Source: Pseudotabrizicola sp.
GTDB taxonomy: Bacteria > Pseudomonadota > Alphaproteobacteria > Rhodobacterales > Rhodobacteraceae
Reading direction: 5' to 3'
Length of the DNA: 64,000 nt
NCBI RefSeq assembly: GCF_030684215.1
Contig: NZ_JAUXOV010000074.1
Coordinates: forward strand, 1-64,000
Shown here: positions 43,806 to 53,074 of the stretch, piece after piece
How the letters are laid out: every line of letters begins with the position of its first letter
Position numbering within the stretch: position 1 is the first letter of the stretch
The notes under the pieces: generated by a model
Seen by the model: the letters and a program-made list of their open reading frames with translations, nothing else
Told to the model about the DNA's origin: nothing
Database searches by the model: none
Program-made: the position numbers and the translations under genes

Positions 43806-43831
43806 GTTTGGCAAAAATACTCACGCAGGAG
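43806..43831 (-). repeat. Family 1-like repeat after soxG
   Basis: On the minus strand, after soxG, caggagcctcctg (a palindrome) then cgtgagtatttttgcc. It has the gagtatttttgcc core of family 1 and a hairpin in front, as expected for a terminator. Confidence 0.5.
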
Positions 43832-43853
43832 GCTCCTGTCCTGCGGCGCGGCG

Positions 43854-44381
43854 TCAGCCAGTCGCAGCCCGCGCCCCGACTTTCACCATCGCCTCTGTGA
43901 TCTCGTGCCATGCGGTTTTGGCCATAGACCGATAGGTCAGCAGCGTGAAGCTGCGTTCTATGCCAACCAATACGATCAGTGGCAGATGATTGAGCGCCGT
44001 CCGAAACACTTGCCCGGACTGTGCCGCGCGCAGATCGAGTGGCACAAGGCGGGCCAGAACGTCCACTGTGCAGGCCCCGGTCAGGGCCAGTGACACCCAG
44101 CCATCAGACTGATCGGTAACAGCGGCAGGCAAGCCATCTGGCGGCACAGGGCCAATCAGAAATGCAATGTCCCGCCCGGCCCAGACCAGCCGGGCATCCC
44201 CCGACTGCGTCACTGCCCCCGGCGCCGGAAAAGCCATACCAAGGGCGCGGCTCAAGGCCTCTGACTGGCCCGGAAAGGGCGCGATTGCGGTGATCTGACC
44301 CATGTCAACCTCGGCCAGCGTTGTGCCGGCCAGAGTAAAGGGGGCAAACCCCAGCGCGGATTTTGCGATCAGATCAGGCAC
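43854..44381 (-). CDS. soxG: Sarcosine oxidase gamma subunit
   Basis: A 175-residue subunit of heterotetrameric sarcosine oxidase, structurally related to part of GcvT. LAEVDMGQITAIAPFPGQ, ARLVWAGRDIAFLIGP, WVSLALTGACTVDVLARLVPLDLR and VFRTALNHLPLIVL match SoxG. Start: the GTG at 44381 (gcgtgcctgat), which overlaps the soxA stop by 8 bases; no suitable ATG exists nearer, and the ATG at 44447 lies deep inside soxA. Last gene of the sox run. Confidence 0.9.
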   Translation of the reverse strand: MPDLIAKSALGFAPFTLAGTTLAEVDMGQITAIAPFPGQSEALSRALGMAFPAPGAVTQSGDARLVWAGRDIAFLIGPVPPDGLPAAVTDQSDGWVSLALTGACTVDVLARLVPLDLRAAQSGQVFRTALNHLPLIVLVGIERSFTLLTYRSMAKTAWHEITEAMVKVGARAATG

Positions 44382-47292
44382 GCAGCTTTTCTCCCTTCGG
44401 ATCGTGGAACACCGGGTCGACCACTGCGCACAGCACATCCACCCCACGCAACCGGTCTATCAGACGCAAGGTTTCGCCATGCCGCGCGCGGCCATCTTTC
44501 AGAAAACCCAGCGCAAGGTGGCTTTGAATCGTGGGAGAATAGCCAACAGAGGTGATATAGCCCGCACTGTTTTCACGCGTCAGGGCCACCCCTTGCGCAA
44601 ACAAATACGCCCCTGCGGTGACCGGGCTGTCGGTCAGTGGGGTCAGGCCCACCAGCTGCTCACGCTCTGGGCCGGTCATGCCAGGGCGGGCTGCGGCGGC
44701 TTTGCCGATGCAGTCCTTTTTGGCGCTGACCATCCGCTCCATGCCGATGTCAAAGGCAGTGGTTCGGCCGTGGATCTCGGCATGGGTGATAAACCCCTTC
44801 TCGATCCGCAGCACGTTGAGCGCTTCCATCCCATACAGACCGCCGCCCATGGTTTCGGCCCGTGCAGTCAGATCGCGGAACAGCGCTTCGCCATAGCGGG
44901 TCGGAACAGCAATTTCATACCCCTCCTCTCCCGAGAACGAGATGCGAAACAGCCGCCCCTGAACGCCCTGCACCGTCACGGTTGTGCAGCCCATGAACGG
45001 CAGCCCCGGCGCGCGGCCCAGCTCGCTTGTGATCAGATCGCGCGCCAGTGGCCCTGCCACCGCAAACTGCGCCCAGGTTTCGGTGACCGAGGCAAAGCGC
45101 ACCCGCCACCTGGCACAAAACGCCTGCTGCACAAAATCGAGGTGCCGCATCACCAGCCCGGCCGCCGCCGTCGTGGTGGTCATCAGCCAGTGATCCTCGC
45201 CCAGCCGGGCACAGGTGCCGTCATCCAGCACATGCCCGTCCTCGCGCAGCATCAAGCCATAGCGCACCCGGCCCAGCGGCAAAGTGGAGACCGTATTGCT
45301 GTAAACGAAGTCCAGAAAGCGCCCCGCATCCGGCCCCTGAATGTCGATCTTGCCAAGGGTCGATACATCGGTAACCCCAACCGAAGACCGCACCATCGAC
45401 ACCTCGCGGTCGCACGCCTCACGCCAGGTTGTCTCGCCCGGCTTGGGGAAATAGCTGGGCCTATACCAAAGCCCCGTCTCGATCATCGGCGCGCCACGGT
45501 CGCGGCTGGCCTGATCGCTTGTAAGGAACCGCTGCGGCGCAAAACCATCCCCCCGGCCCCCGGCCCCCATCGCGGCAATTGACACCGGCGTGTAGGGTGG
45601 GCGGAACGTGGTGGTGCCGGTCTGCACAATGCCGCGCCCGGTGGCATCGGCCAGCACTGCCAACGCAGCCACGTTGGAGTTCTTGCCCTGATCGGGGGCC
45701 ATGCCTTGGGTGGTGTAGCGTTTCATATGCTCAACGCTGCGAAAGCCTTCCTGCGCCGACAGGGCCACATCCTTGACCGTCACATCATTGGCAAAATCCA
45801 GCCAGGCGCGGCCCTTGCCCGGCACCTGCCACAGCGGCGCAATGTTGTAAGGCGCATCCGTCGTCTGCGGCAAATCTACCGCGCCCGAGCCAAGCCCGAG
45901 GGCCTCAAGGCTCGCCCGCGCGGCCTCAGCCCCCGCCGCCAGACAGCCATGGGTCGAAAACGTGCCATTGGCCGCCCCTGCGACCATCATGCCGGGAATG
46001 GCGCCCTCATTGGGCACAAACGCAGCAAGCTCATCAGACCAGCGCGGCCGGCCATTCATATGGCAGGTCAGATGCAGCGTCGGGTTCCAGCCACCCGAGA
46101 CGCCCAGACAATCGACCTCCAGCCGGGTTTGCGTCCCGCCCTTGGCAATCGTGATTTCCCGTAGCCCCATCCGCCCCCGCGCCCGCACAACCTGCGCACC
46201 CTTGTGGACAACCATGCCCGGCTCGTCGGGTGCATCGGTGCGGCTGTCGATGATTGCCGCAACCTCTACCCCGGCCGCCATCAGGCTGCGGGCGGTGGCA
46301 CGCGCCGAGTCATTGTTGGTGAAAAGGGCAATTCGCTTGCCCGGTACCACACCATACCGGTTCAAATAGGTCGGTAGGCTGGACGCCATCATCACGCCGG
46401 GTCGGTCGTTATCCTCAAAGGCCACCGACCGCTCCAACGCACCCGCCGCCAGAACCGAGCGCTTTGCGACGATCCGCCAAAAACACTCACGCGGCAGGTT
46501 CGGGCGCGGGCGGCGGTGCAAGCCCACCCGCTCCAACGCACCAAACGTACCATCGTCATAGGCCCCGGTCACCGAGGTCCGCGTCATCAGCCGCACATTG
46601 GGCATGCTGGTCAGCTCGGCCACCACCCCCGCCACCCACTCCACGGCAGGCGCGCCGTCAATTTCCGCTTCATCCGACAGCAGACGCCCCCCCAGCTCAG
46701 AGGATTCGTCGGCTAGAATGACATCAGCCCCGGCGCGTGCTGCAGTCAGCGCCGTCATCAGCCCCGCAGGCCCGGCCCCGATGACCAGCATGTCACAATG
46801 CGCCCAGGCCTTTTCGTAGACGCCCTCATCATGCCGCCCCGACAGACTGCCCAAGCCCGCCGCGCGACGGATCAGCGGCTCATACAGCCCCTCCCAGAAC
46901 CGGCGCGGCCACATGAAGGTCTTGTAGTAAAACCCCGCCGACAGAAACGGCGCGACCAGATCGTTGACCTCCAGCAGATCAAACCCCAGCGAAGGCCAAC
47001 GGTTCTGGCTGCGTACCTCCAATCCCTCGAACAACTCCTGCACTGTGGCGCGGGTGTTGGGGGTCTGGTTTGACGGCCCGATGATCTCTACCAGCGCATT
47101 GGGCTCTTCTGACCCGGCGGTCAGGATCCCGCGCGGACGGTGATATTTGAAGCTCCGACCGACAACCCGCACGTCGTTTGCAATCAGGGCCGAGGCCAAA
47201 GTATCGCCCTTGTAGCCGGCATAGGTGCAGCCATCAAACCGGAACGTGACCGGCCGCGTGCGGTCGATCCGACCCTTGCCGTCGATCCTCAT
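44374..47292 (-). CDS. soxA: Sarcosine oxidase alpha subunit
   Basis: A 972-residue NAD-binding subunit. It starts RIDGKGRIDRTRPVTFRFDG (2Fe-2S ferredoxin-like fold), followed by the Rossmann domain with MLVIGAGPAGLMTALTAA near residue 170 and a second nucleotide fold. The C-terminal half is a GcvT-like tetrahydrofolate domain (VSTLGKIDIQGPDAGRFLDF, YGLMLREDGHVLDDG, GEEGYEIAVP) where formaldehyde from sarcosine is captured as methylene-THF. The ATG overlaps the soxD stop (ATGA). Together with SoxB, SoxD and SoxG it oxidises sarcosine to glycine, H2O2 and methylene-THF in the cytoplasm. Confidence 0.95.
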   Translation of the reverse strand: MRIDGKGRIDRTRPVTFRFDGCTYAGYKGDTLASALIANDVRVVGRSFKYHRPRGILTAGSEEPNALVEIIGPSNQTPNTRATVQELFEGLEVRSQNRWPSLGFDLLEVNDLVAPFLSAGFYYKTFMWPRRFWEGLYEPLIRRAAGLGSLSGRHDEGVYEKAWAHCDMLVIGAGPAGLMTALTAARAGADVILADESSELGGRLLSDEAEIDGAPAVEWVAGVVAELTSMPNVRLMTRTSVTGAYDDGTFGALERVGLHRRPRPNLPRECFWRIVAKRSVLAAGALERSVAFEDNDRPGVMMASSLPTYLNRYGVVPGKRIALFTNNDSARATARSLMAAGVEVAAIIDSRTDAPDEPGMVVHKGAQVVRARGRMGLREITIAKGGTQTRLEVDCLGVSGGWNPTLHLTCHMNGRPRWSDELAAFVPNEGAIPGMMVAGAANGTFSTHGCLAAGAEAARASLEALGLGSGAVDLPQTTDAPYNIAPLWQVPGKGRAWLDFANDVTVKDVALSAQEGFRSVEHMKRYTTQGMAPDQGKNSNVAALAVLADATGRGIVQTGTTTFRPPYTPVSIAAMGAGGRGDGFAPQRFLTSDQASRDRGAPMIETGLWYRPSYFPKPGETTWREACDREVSMVRSSVGVTDVSTLGKIDIQGPDAGRFLDFVYSNTVSTLPLGRVRYGLMLREDGHVLDDGTCARLGEDHWLMTTTTAAAGLVMRHLDFVQQAFCARWRVRFASVTETWAQFAVAGPLARDLITSELGRAPGLPFMGCTTVTVQGVQGRLFRISFSGEEGYEIAVPTRYGEALFRDLTARAETMGGGLYGMEALNVLRIEKGFITHAEIHGRTTAFDIGMERMVSAKKDCIGKAAAARPGMTGPEREQLVGLTPLTDSPVTAGAYLFAQGVALTRENSAGYITSVGYSPTIQSHLALGFLKDGRARHGETLRLIDRLRGVDVLCAVVDPVFHDPKGEKLRA

Positions 47293-47564
47293 GCCGCCCC
47301 CCCCGCATCCGCAACCGCAACCGCTTCGACGGCGACGATCTCATGAGTCACCGTGTTGCGCGTGACCTTCAGCCAGGCACAGCATCCCTGCTCGTGATAC
47401 CAAAGATCCTGCGTCAACCCCGCTGGATTGTCGCGATTGTGCAGATAGTCATTCCAGTCGTCCGGCGACGCCCCCTCTGCCGGGCGGCGCAGATAATCCG
47501 CCGCACCGTAATAGTAAAACTCGCGCCGGTCGCGCGGGCCACAAAGCGGGCAGGTCAGGCGCAT
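47289..47564 (-). CDS. soxD: Sarcosine oxidase delta subunit
   Basis: A 91-residue zinc-containing subunit. The CPLCGPRDRREFYYYG start, with two Cys, and HEQGCCAWLKVTRNTVTHEI, with further His/Cys ligands, are the SoxD signature. The ATG lies about 190 bases from soxB. It overlaps soxA by 4 bases. Confidence 0.93.
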   Translation of the reverse strand: MRLTCPLCGPRDRREFYYYGAADYLRRPAEGASPDDWNDYLHNRDNPAGLTQDLWYHEQGCCAWLKVTRNTVTHEIVAVEAVAVADAGGAA

Positions 47565-47597
47565 CTTGAAAAGCCTTTCTGATTGACGACTGTTGCA

Positions 47598-47706
47598 AGG
47601 GGCGCCGCCCCTCGGCCTGCGGCCTCACCCCGGAGTGTTTTGGCAAGCAGCAAATCAAACAACGCGCGCCTTACATTGCTGCTTGATAAAATACTCCCGC
47701 CGGAGG
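47598..47706. repeat. Inverted pair of family 1 repeats between soxB and soxD
   Basis: A plus-oriented copy, ccggagtgttttggcaagcagcaa (47630-47653), preceded by the aggggc/gcccct hairpin (47598-47612), faces a minus-oriented copy at 47674-47706 (cctccggcgggagtatttt on the minus strand). The facing agcagcaa elements are complementary. The pair would fold in the soxB-soxD RNA and may reduce soxDAG expression relative to soxB. Confidence 0.65.
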
Positions 47707-47754
47707 CATCCGACGCAAAGGCAGGGAACGAGGGGGTCAAGACCACAGCGCGCC

Positions 47755-49005
47755 TCAATGCAGGTTGTGCTGGCTACCGGTGCCTTCTTCGTCAAGAAGA
47801 TGGCCGGTGGCAAAGCGGTTGAGTTTGAAACGCGCAGCCACGGCATGCGATTGCCCGGTCGCCATCAGATGCGCCATGCAAAAGCCCGAGGCCGGCACCG
47901 CCTTGAACCCGCCGTAGTTCCAGCCCGCATCAATGAACAGCCCGTCCACGGGCGTGCGGTCGATGATGGGAGAGCCGTCTGGCGTCATGTCCATGATCCC
48001 GCCCCAGGACCGCAGGACGCGGGCGCGGCCGATCATCGGCATCAGGGTCATGCCCGCCTCCATCACATGTTCCACCATCGGGAGATTCCCGCGTGAGGCG
48101 TAGCTGGCATAGAAATCAAGATCGCCGCCAAACACCAACCCGCCCTTGTCGGACTGGCTGATGTAGAAATGGCCCATGCCAAAGCTTATCACATGGTCAA
48201 TCACCGGCTTCAGCCCTTCGGTAACGAAAGCCTGCAACACATGGCTTTCGATCGGCAGCCGCAGCCCCGCCATTGCCGCCACCTGGCCAGAGCGCCCGGC
48301 GACCACTAAGCCTACCTTTTTCGCCCGTATCCTGCCGCGGCTGGTCTGCACGCCGGTCACGCGGCCACCCTCGATGTCAATGCCGGTCACTTCGCAATTC
48401 TGAATCAGATCCACCCCACGCTGGTCGGCGGCGCGGGCATAGCCCCAGGCCACCGCATCATGGCGGGCGGTGCCGCCGCGCGGGTGCAAAAGACCGCCGT
48501 AGATCGGGAACCGGGTGTTGTCGAAATCCAGATAGGGCAGCAGCTCGCGCACGCCGTCGCGGTCCAGAAGCGCTGCATCATCGCCTTGGTTGATCATCGC
48601 ATTGCCGCGCCGGGCAAAAGCATCGCGCTGGCCGTCAGAATGGAACAGGTTTATCAGCCCGCGTTGGCTGTGCATCACGTTGTAATTCAGATCCGATTCC
48701 AAGCCTTCCCACAGTTTCAGCGAGTGGCTGTAGAATTCGGAATTGCCCGGCAGGAAGTAGTTGGCCCGCACGATGGTCGTGTTCCGCCCGATGTTGCCCG
48801 ACCCAAGATAGCCCTTTTCCAGAACTGCAATATTGGTCAGCCCATGATTTTTCGCCAGATAATAAGCGGTGGCCAGCCCGTGGCCGCCGCCGCCGATGAT
48901 CACGGCATCGTATTCCGCCTTGGGGGCCGGATCACGCCACGCGGGTTTCCATCCGGTGTTGCCGAACAAACCCTGAGCAATGACCTTGAAGCCTGAATAG
49001 CGCAT
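47755..49005 (-). CDS. soxB: Sarcosine oxidase beta subunit
   Basis: A 416-residue FAD/FMN subunit of sarcosine oxidase. The dinucleotide fold YDAVIIGGGGHGLATAYYLAK starts at residue 32. His-174 in HPRGGTARHDA stands where the family carries the covalent FMN histidine; SWGGIMDMTPDGSPIIDRTP and WNYGGFKAVPASG are C-terminal flavin contacts. The ATG at 49005 follows ggaaaggtctgcg, and the resulting length equals that of known SoxB. It is upstream of soxDAG but separated by 190 bases with a repeat pair. Confidence 0.95.
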   Translation of the reverse strand: MRYSGFKVIAQGLFGNTGWKPAWRDPAPKAEYDAVIIGGGGHGLATAYYLAKNHGLTNIAVLEKGYLGSGNIGRNTTIVRANYFLPGNSEFYSHSLKLWEGLESDLNYNVMHSQRGLINLFHSDGQRDAFARRGNAMINQGDDAALLDRDGVRELLPYLDFDNTRFPIYGGLLHPRGGTARHDAVAWGYARAADQRGVDLIQNCEVTGIDIEGGRVTGVQTSRGRIRAKKVGLVVAGRSGQVAAMAGLRLPIESHVLQAFVTEGLKPVIDHVISFGMGHFYISQSDKGGLVFGGDLDFYASYASRGNLPMVEHVMEAGMTLMPMIGRARVLRSWGGIMDMTPDGSPIIDRTPVDGLFIDAGWNYGGFKAVPASGFCMAHLMATGQSHAVAARFKLNRFATGHLLDEEGTGSQHNLH

Positions 49006-49077
49006 CGCAGACCTTTCCATGACCGGCGCATTGAACCGGGTCCGTGGCAGATAAGCAAGGATCGACAGCCGCGCCTT

Positions 49078-49110
49078 GGCCATCCGCGACAATGAATGTC
49101 GCGGATGGCC
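49078..49110 (-). terminator. Perfect 14-bp inverted repeat after the glutamate dehydrogenase gene
   Basis: ggccatccgcgaca (49078-49091) pairs with tgtcgcggatggcc (49097-49110) over a 5-base loop. It begins 9 bases past the gdh stop on the minus strand. There is no T-run, so it could instead stabilise the 3' end or insulate soxB. Confidence 0.6.
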
Positions 49111-49118
49111 ATAACCGC

Positions 49119-50546
49119 TTACAACGCTTTGGACCGATACGCTTGCGCCACCCGGCTGATCGACACGATATAGGCCGCCGTGCGCAGGTCATCGACATCA
49201 TCGCGCTCGTGCCACACCTTTCGCATCGCCTGATAAGCGGTGCGCATGGTGTCATCCAGACCCGAGCGCACCAGTGCCAACTCGTCCGATCCGGTCAGGA
49301 ACTTATCCTTGAAATCGGGCGACAGGGTCCAGCCAAGGCCCTGATCCGACGACAACCGCTCCAATTCCTCGACCAGAAGCCGCGAGCGCGCTTCTTCGGC
49401 GCGGCGCTGCATCCGGCCAAAGCGGATGTGGGACAGGTTCTTGACCCATTCGAAATAGGACACCGTTACACCACCGGCGTTGGCATACATGTCGGGGATG
49501 ATGACCACTCCCTTTTCGCGCAGGATCTCATCGGCGCCAAAGGTGACCGGGCCATTCGCTGCCTCAATGATCAGCGGCGCCTGAATTCGGGCGGCGTTGT
49601 CTTTGTGGATCACGCCTTCCAGCGCGGCGGGGATCAAAATGTCGCACTCTGCCTCCAGCAGCGCGGTGCCGTCTTCGACAAATGCCGCTGACGGATAGCC
49701 CTGAATCGTGCCGTGCTTGACCATCCATTGCCGGATGTCTTCGATGTTCAGCCCGGACTCATCCTGCAACGCGCCATCACGTTCGATGATCGCAGTGATC
49801 TTGCAGCCGTCTTCTTCCGACAGGAACTTGGCGGCGTGATAGCCCACGTTGCCAAGGCCCTGAACGATGACCCGCTTGCCGTCCAGATCACCGGAAAGAC
49901 CGGCCTTTGCCTTGTCTTCGGGGTGGCGGAAAAACTCTTGCAGCGCATATTGCACGCCGCGGCCGGTCGCCTCGACCCGGCCCTGAATCCCGCCCGCATG
50001 TGGCGGTTTGCCGGTGACACAGGCGTTGCCGTTGATGTCAGTGGTGTTCATCCGCTTATACTGGTCGGCGATCCACGCCATTTCACGCTCGCCCGTGCCC
50101 ATGTCGGGGGCGGGCACGTTCTGCGCGGGGTGGATAAGGTCGCGCTTGATCAGTTCGTAGGCGAAGCGGCGGGTGATCAGTTCCAGCTCGTGTTCATCCC
50201 AGGCGCGCGGGTCAATGCACAAGCCGCCCTTGGACCCGCCAAACGGCGTTTCGACCAGCGCGCATTTGTAGGTCATCAGCGCAGCCAGCGCCTCAACCTC
50301 ATTCTGGTTTACCGACAGCGCATAGCGGATACCGCCCTTGACCGGTTCCATGTGTTCGGAATGGACCGAGCGATAACCTGTAAAGGTCTCAATCTTGCCG
50401 CGCAGGCGCACGCCGAACCGCACGGTGTAGGTGGAATTGCAGACGCGGATTTTCTGCTCCAGCCCGGGGCTCAGATCCATCAGCCGCACGGCGCGGTTGA
50501 ACATCAGATCGACCGAGTCCCGAAAGCTCAGTTCGCCATCTCTCAT
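49119..50546 (-). CDS. Glutamate dehydrogenase (Glu/Leu/Phe/Val family)
   Basis: A 475-residue enzyme that interconverts glutamate and 2-oxoglutarate plus ammonia. Motifs: PVKGGIRYALSVNQNEVEALAAL, the catalytic Lys in TYKCALVETPFGGSKGG, PAPDMGTGEREMAWI, the Rossmann loop VIVQGLGNVGYHAAKF, and IEAANGPVTFGADEIL. The N-terminal 50 residues are a little longer than usual, as in several alphaproteobacterial members. The ATG at 50546 follows aggagggatggcat; the upstream 26-codon extension is unlikely. It lies upstream of the sox genes and could return ammonium from amine degradation. Confidence 0.9.
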   Translation of the reverse strand: MRDGELSFRDSVDLMFNRAVRLMDLSPGLEQKIRVCNSTYTVRFGVRLRGKIETFTGYRSVHSEHMEPVKGGIRYALSVNQNEVEALAALMTYKCALVETPFGGSKGGLCIDPRAWDEHELELITRRFAYELIKRDLIHPAQNVPAPDMGTGEREMAWIADQYKRMNTTDINGNACVTGKPPHAGGIQGRVEATGRGVQYALQEFFRHPEDKAKAGLSGDLDGKRVIVQGLGNVGYHAAKFLSEEDGCKITAIIERDGALQDESGLNIEDIRQWMVKHGTIQGYPSAAFVEDGTALLEAECDILIPAALEGVIHKDNAARIQAPLIIEAANGPVTFGADEILREKGVVIIPDMYANAGGVTVSYFEWVKNLSHIRFGRMQRRAEEARSRLLVEELERLSSDQGLGWTLSPDFKDKFLTGSDELALVRSGLDDTMRTAYQAMRKVWHERDDVDDLRTAAYIVSISRVAQAYRSKAL

Positions 50547-50905
50547 TATGCCATCCCTCCTGTCAGGCTGGGTGCGACATTTTGCACCCGTGGCCAGACT
50601 AGCGTCAGTTTGTGAACAGTTCACCGCAAAATGTGCAGCGCAGATGACGAAAAATCGAATCGATTCGGAGCGAGTTGTCGTTGGACAGCCAGATCCTTGC
50701 TATGGCATTGCTGTAAAAAGCCAAATTCTGGTGCCCGATCAGGAACAATCCCAATTCTGCGCGCATATCGTTTCCTGCCGCTGGCGGTTACGCATGCATT
50801 TTGACCTTCGCCACATTTTTGCCGCTCTAAACCGCTTTGGTCCAGCAACGTAAGTGTGGCCAAAGAACCGTGGGGGCGGGTCTTGCGGCGTTTGGGGATA
50901 TCGAG
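50547..50905. other. Divergent intergenic region gdh/tadG-like
   Basis: About 360 bases without a supported gene. A 12-bp palindrome, cgaatcgattcg (50656-50667), contains two adjacent GANTC sites, the target of CcrM methylation in alphaproteobacteria. No clear promoter can be assigned. Confidence 0.4.
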
Positions 50906-52528
50906 ATGGATCGCAGAATGATGAGTGCTGCCAAAATGTTGACGCGTAAAAGCGTGAAGCGTTTTGCAAGGGATGAGGATGGGCACATCGTCATCTTTAC
51001 CGTCGTGATGATGACCTTGATGCTGATGCTTGCCGGTGTCGGTGTAGACGTCATCCGCTTTGATACAGTGCGGACCAAGCAACAACAGACGCTGGACCGT
51101 GCGACGCTGGCGGCTGCCTCCCTGACGCAAGAGCTTAACGCTGAAAACGTGGTGCGCGATTATTTTGCCAAAGCAAACATGACCGACCATCTGAAGCTTG
51201 TTCAGTTTGAGCGCAGCTTAAACGCATCGTCCGTCCGGGCAGAGGCCGAAATGGTCATCACCCCGATCTTCATGAACCTTTATGACCTGACTGACAGCAC
51301 AAAGCTGGTTGCGCGCGGCGCATCTCAGGCCGAGCAGAGCATCAACAACATTGAAATCATGCTGGTGCTGGACGTCTCCGGCTCGATGGCTGGCACCAAG
51401 CTGTCAAACCTCAAGGACGCCGCCAGCGAGTTTATTGACACCGTGCTGGAACAGGACACGCAAAACCGCGTCTCGATCGGGATCGTGCCCTATAACGGTC
51501 AGGTCAACCTGCCGGAATACCTGCAACAGTCTTTTACCCTTGTCGACGATCACGGCGTCACCAACGTGAACTGCTTTGATCTGCCCTCCTCGACCTACAG
51601 CTCCCTGTCCTTGTCGCGCACTACCGGACTTCCGGTGACGGCGCATGCTGATACGTTCTCGACCCAGTCCACAACGTCATATCTTGCACCCACTAATTCA
51701 GGGGCAATTCCAAACCCGGCGAACCGCTGGTGCCCCCCCACTACCGCCAATATGCTGCGCGCACCGACTAACAACGCCACGGCCCTTAAAAACCACATCA
51801 ACGGCCTGACAGCCGTTGGCGCGACTTCGATCAACGCCGGGATGAAATGGGGCATGGTCATGTTGGACCCATCGTCGCGGCCGCTTTACACCGCCATGGT
51901 CGGGGCCGGGCAAACCCCTTCATATTTCGGAAACCGTCCGTTCAGCTACACCGACCGCGATGCCATGAAGATTGTTGTGCTGATGACAGATGGGGAACAC
52001 TTCGCCGAGGAACGGGTGAACCCTGGCTATCGTGCCGGATTGGCCCCGATCTGGTTCAACGCATCAGATAGCCGGTATTCCGTATATCAGGACCGTGCGA
52101 ACACATCTCTGGACTATTACTATCCACACGCCAATGCCTGGTACAGCACGCCCTATGGCGGGAGCAATGCGGTGCGCCAGACCTGGCCCCAAATCTGGGC
52201 TAACCTGCGCGTCAGCTATGTTGCCCGTCAGTTCATTGCCCGGCCGAATGGCAATACGACAACTGCTTACAACAACGCGATGAACGCAATCCGGAGCCTG
52301 ACCCCGACTTCGACCATGGACAGTCAGTTGCAGCAGGTGTGTAATCTGGCCCGCAATCGCAACGTTCTGGTCTACGGCATCTCTTTTGAAGCCCCCGATC
52401 TTGGACGCCAACAAGTTGAACAATGCGCCAGCTCTCCGTCCCATCATTTCACTGCAGCCGGGCTTGAGATCCGCACCGCGTTCCGCTCGATTGCAACCAA
52501 CATCACCCAGCTGAAGTTGACACAATGA
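50906..52528 (+). CDS. TadG-like pilus-assembly protein with vWA domain
   Basis: A 540-residue protein. An N-terminal TadE/G-type region (ARDEDGHIVIFTVVMMTLMLMLAGVGVDVIRF) contains one membrane segment and the acidic residue next to it. Then comes a von Willebrand A domain with the MIDAS motif VLDVSGSMAG and, far downstream, KIVVLMTDGEHF. The long loop between is rich in Ser, Thr and Asn and looks surface-exposed. TadG proteins take part in tight-adherence (Flp) pili, but no tadA, tadB or cpa genes are near. The ATG at 50906 is a choice among several; it is followed by M at 50918 and 50921. Confidence 0.82.
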   Translation: MDRRMMSAAKMLTRKSVKRFARDEDGHIVIFTVVMMTLMLMLAGVGVDVIRFDTVRTKQQQTLDRATLAAASLTQELNAENVVRDYFAKANMTDHLKLVQFERSLNASSVRAEAEMVITPIFMNLYDLTDSTKLVARGASQAEQSINNIEIMLVLDVSGSMAGTKLSNLKDAASEFIDTVLEQDTQNRVSIGIVPYNGQVNLPEYLQQSFTLVDDHGVTNVNCFDLPSSTYSSLSLSRTTGLPVTAHADTFSTQSTTSYLAPTNSGAIPNPANRWCPPTTANMLRAPTNNATALKNHINGLTAVGATSINAGMKWGMVMLDPSSRPLYTAMVGAGQTPSYFGNRPFSYTDRDAMKIVVLMTDGEHFAEERVNPGYRAGLAPIWFNASDSRYSVYQDRANTSLDYYYPHANAWYSTPYGGSNAVRQTWPQIWANLRVSYVARQFIARPNGNTTTAYNNAMNAIRSLTPTSTMDSQLQQVCNLARNRNVLVYGISFEAPDLGRQQVEQCASSPSHHFTAAGLEIRTAFRSIATNITQLKLTQ

Positions 52529-53061
52529 TGCTCGGCCTTCGCAACCCGTTCCGACGCTTTCGCAAGGATGAGCGCGGGCTCGCCTCGATCGAATTCGCGA
52601 TGTTCTTCCCGATCTACACCGGCCTGTTCTTCTGGGCGGCAGAGTTGGGCATCATCACGATAAAATCGGTGATGCTGGAGCATTCGCTTGATGTGGCCAT
52701 GCGCGACCTGCGCCTTGGTCTGGTTGCTGACCCAACGCCCGAGGGGCTGAAGCAAGCAATCTGCTCGCGGGCGCGGATCATTGGCCAGTGTGAAGATCAG
52801 CTGATGATCGAATTGCAGCCGATCTCGACCCAGACATGGGCCATGCCGAATACGCCTGTGACATGCGTTGACAACGATGAGGAAATTCAGCCGGTGGTAG
52901 AGTTCAATCCGGGGCGACAGCAGGAACTGATGCTGGTGCGTGCCTGTGTCATCATCCCGGTCTTGTTCCCGAACCTGATGCTTGGCCGCCAGCTGGCCAT
53001 GGACAGCACCGGTGGCATCGGGATTTCCGCGATTTCATCCTTTGTGAACGAACCGTCCTGA
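52525..53061 (+). CDS. TadE/TadG-like pilus protein
   Basis: A 178-residue protein with the TadE domain at the start: FRKDERGLASIEFAMFFPIYTGLFFWAAELG, one membrane segment after the E-rich motif. The rest is periplasmic, with paired Cys residues at CSRARIIGQC. It overlaps the TadG-like gene by ATGA and is followed 14 bases later by a third such gene, so the three form an operon. Confidence 0.84.
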   Translation: MMLGLRNPFRRFRKDERGLASIEFAMFFPIYTGLFFWAAELGIITIKSVMLEHSLDVAMRDLRLGLVADPTPEGLKQAICSRARIIGQCEDQLMIELQPISTQTWAMPNTPVTCVDNDEEIQPVVEFNPGRQQELMLVRACVIIPVLFPNLMLGRQLAMDSTGGIGISAISSFVNEPS

Positions 53062-53074
53062 GGATTTTGGAAAA

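Noticed and set aside
49005-49119. Glycine riboswitch before soxB
   Set aside because: Sarcosine/glycine genes often carry one, but I find no conserved riboswitch core in the short leader; only the perfect hairpin at 49078.
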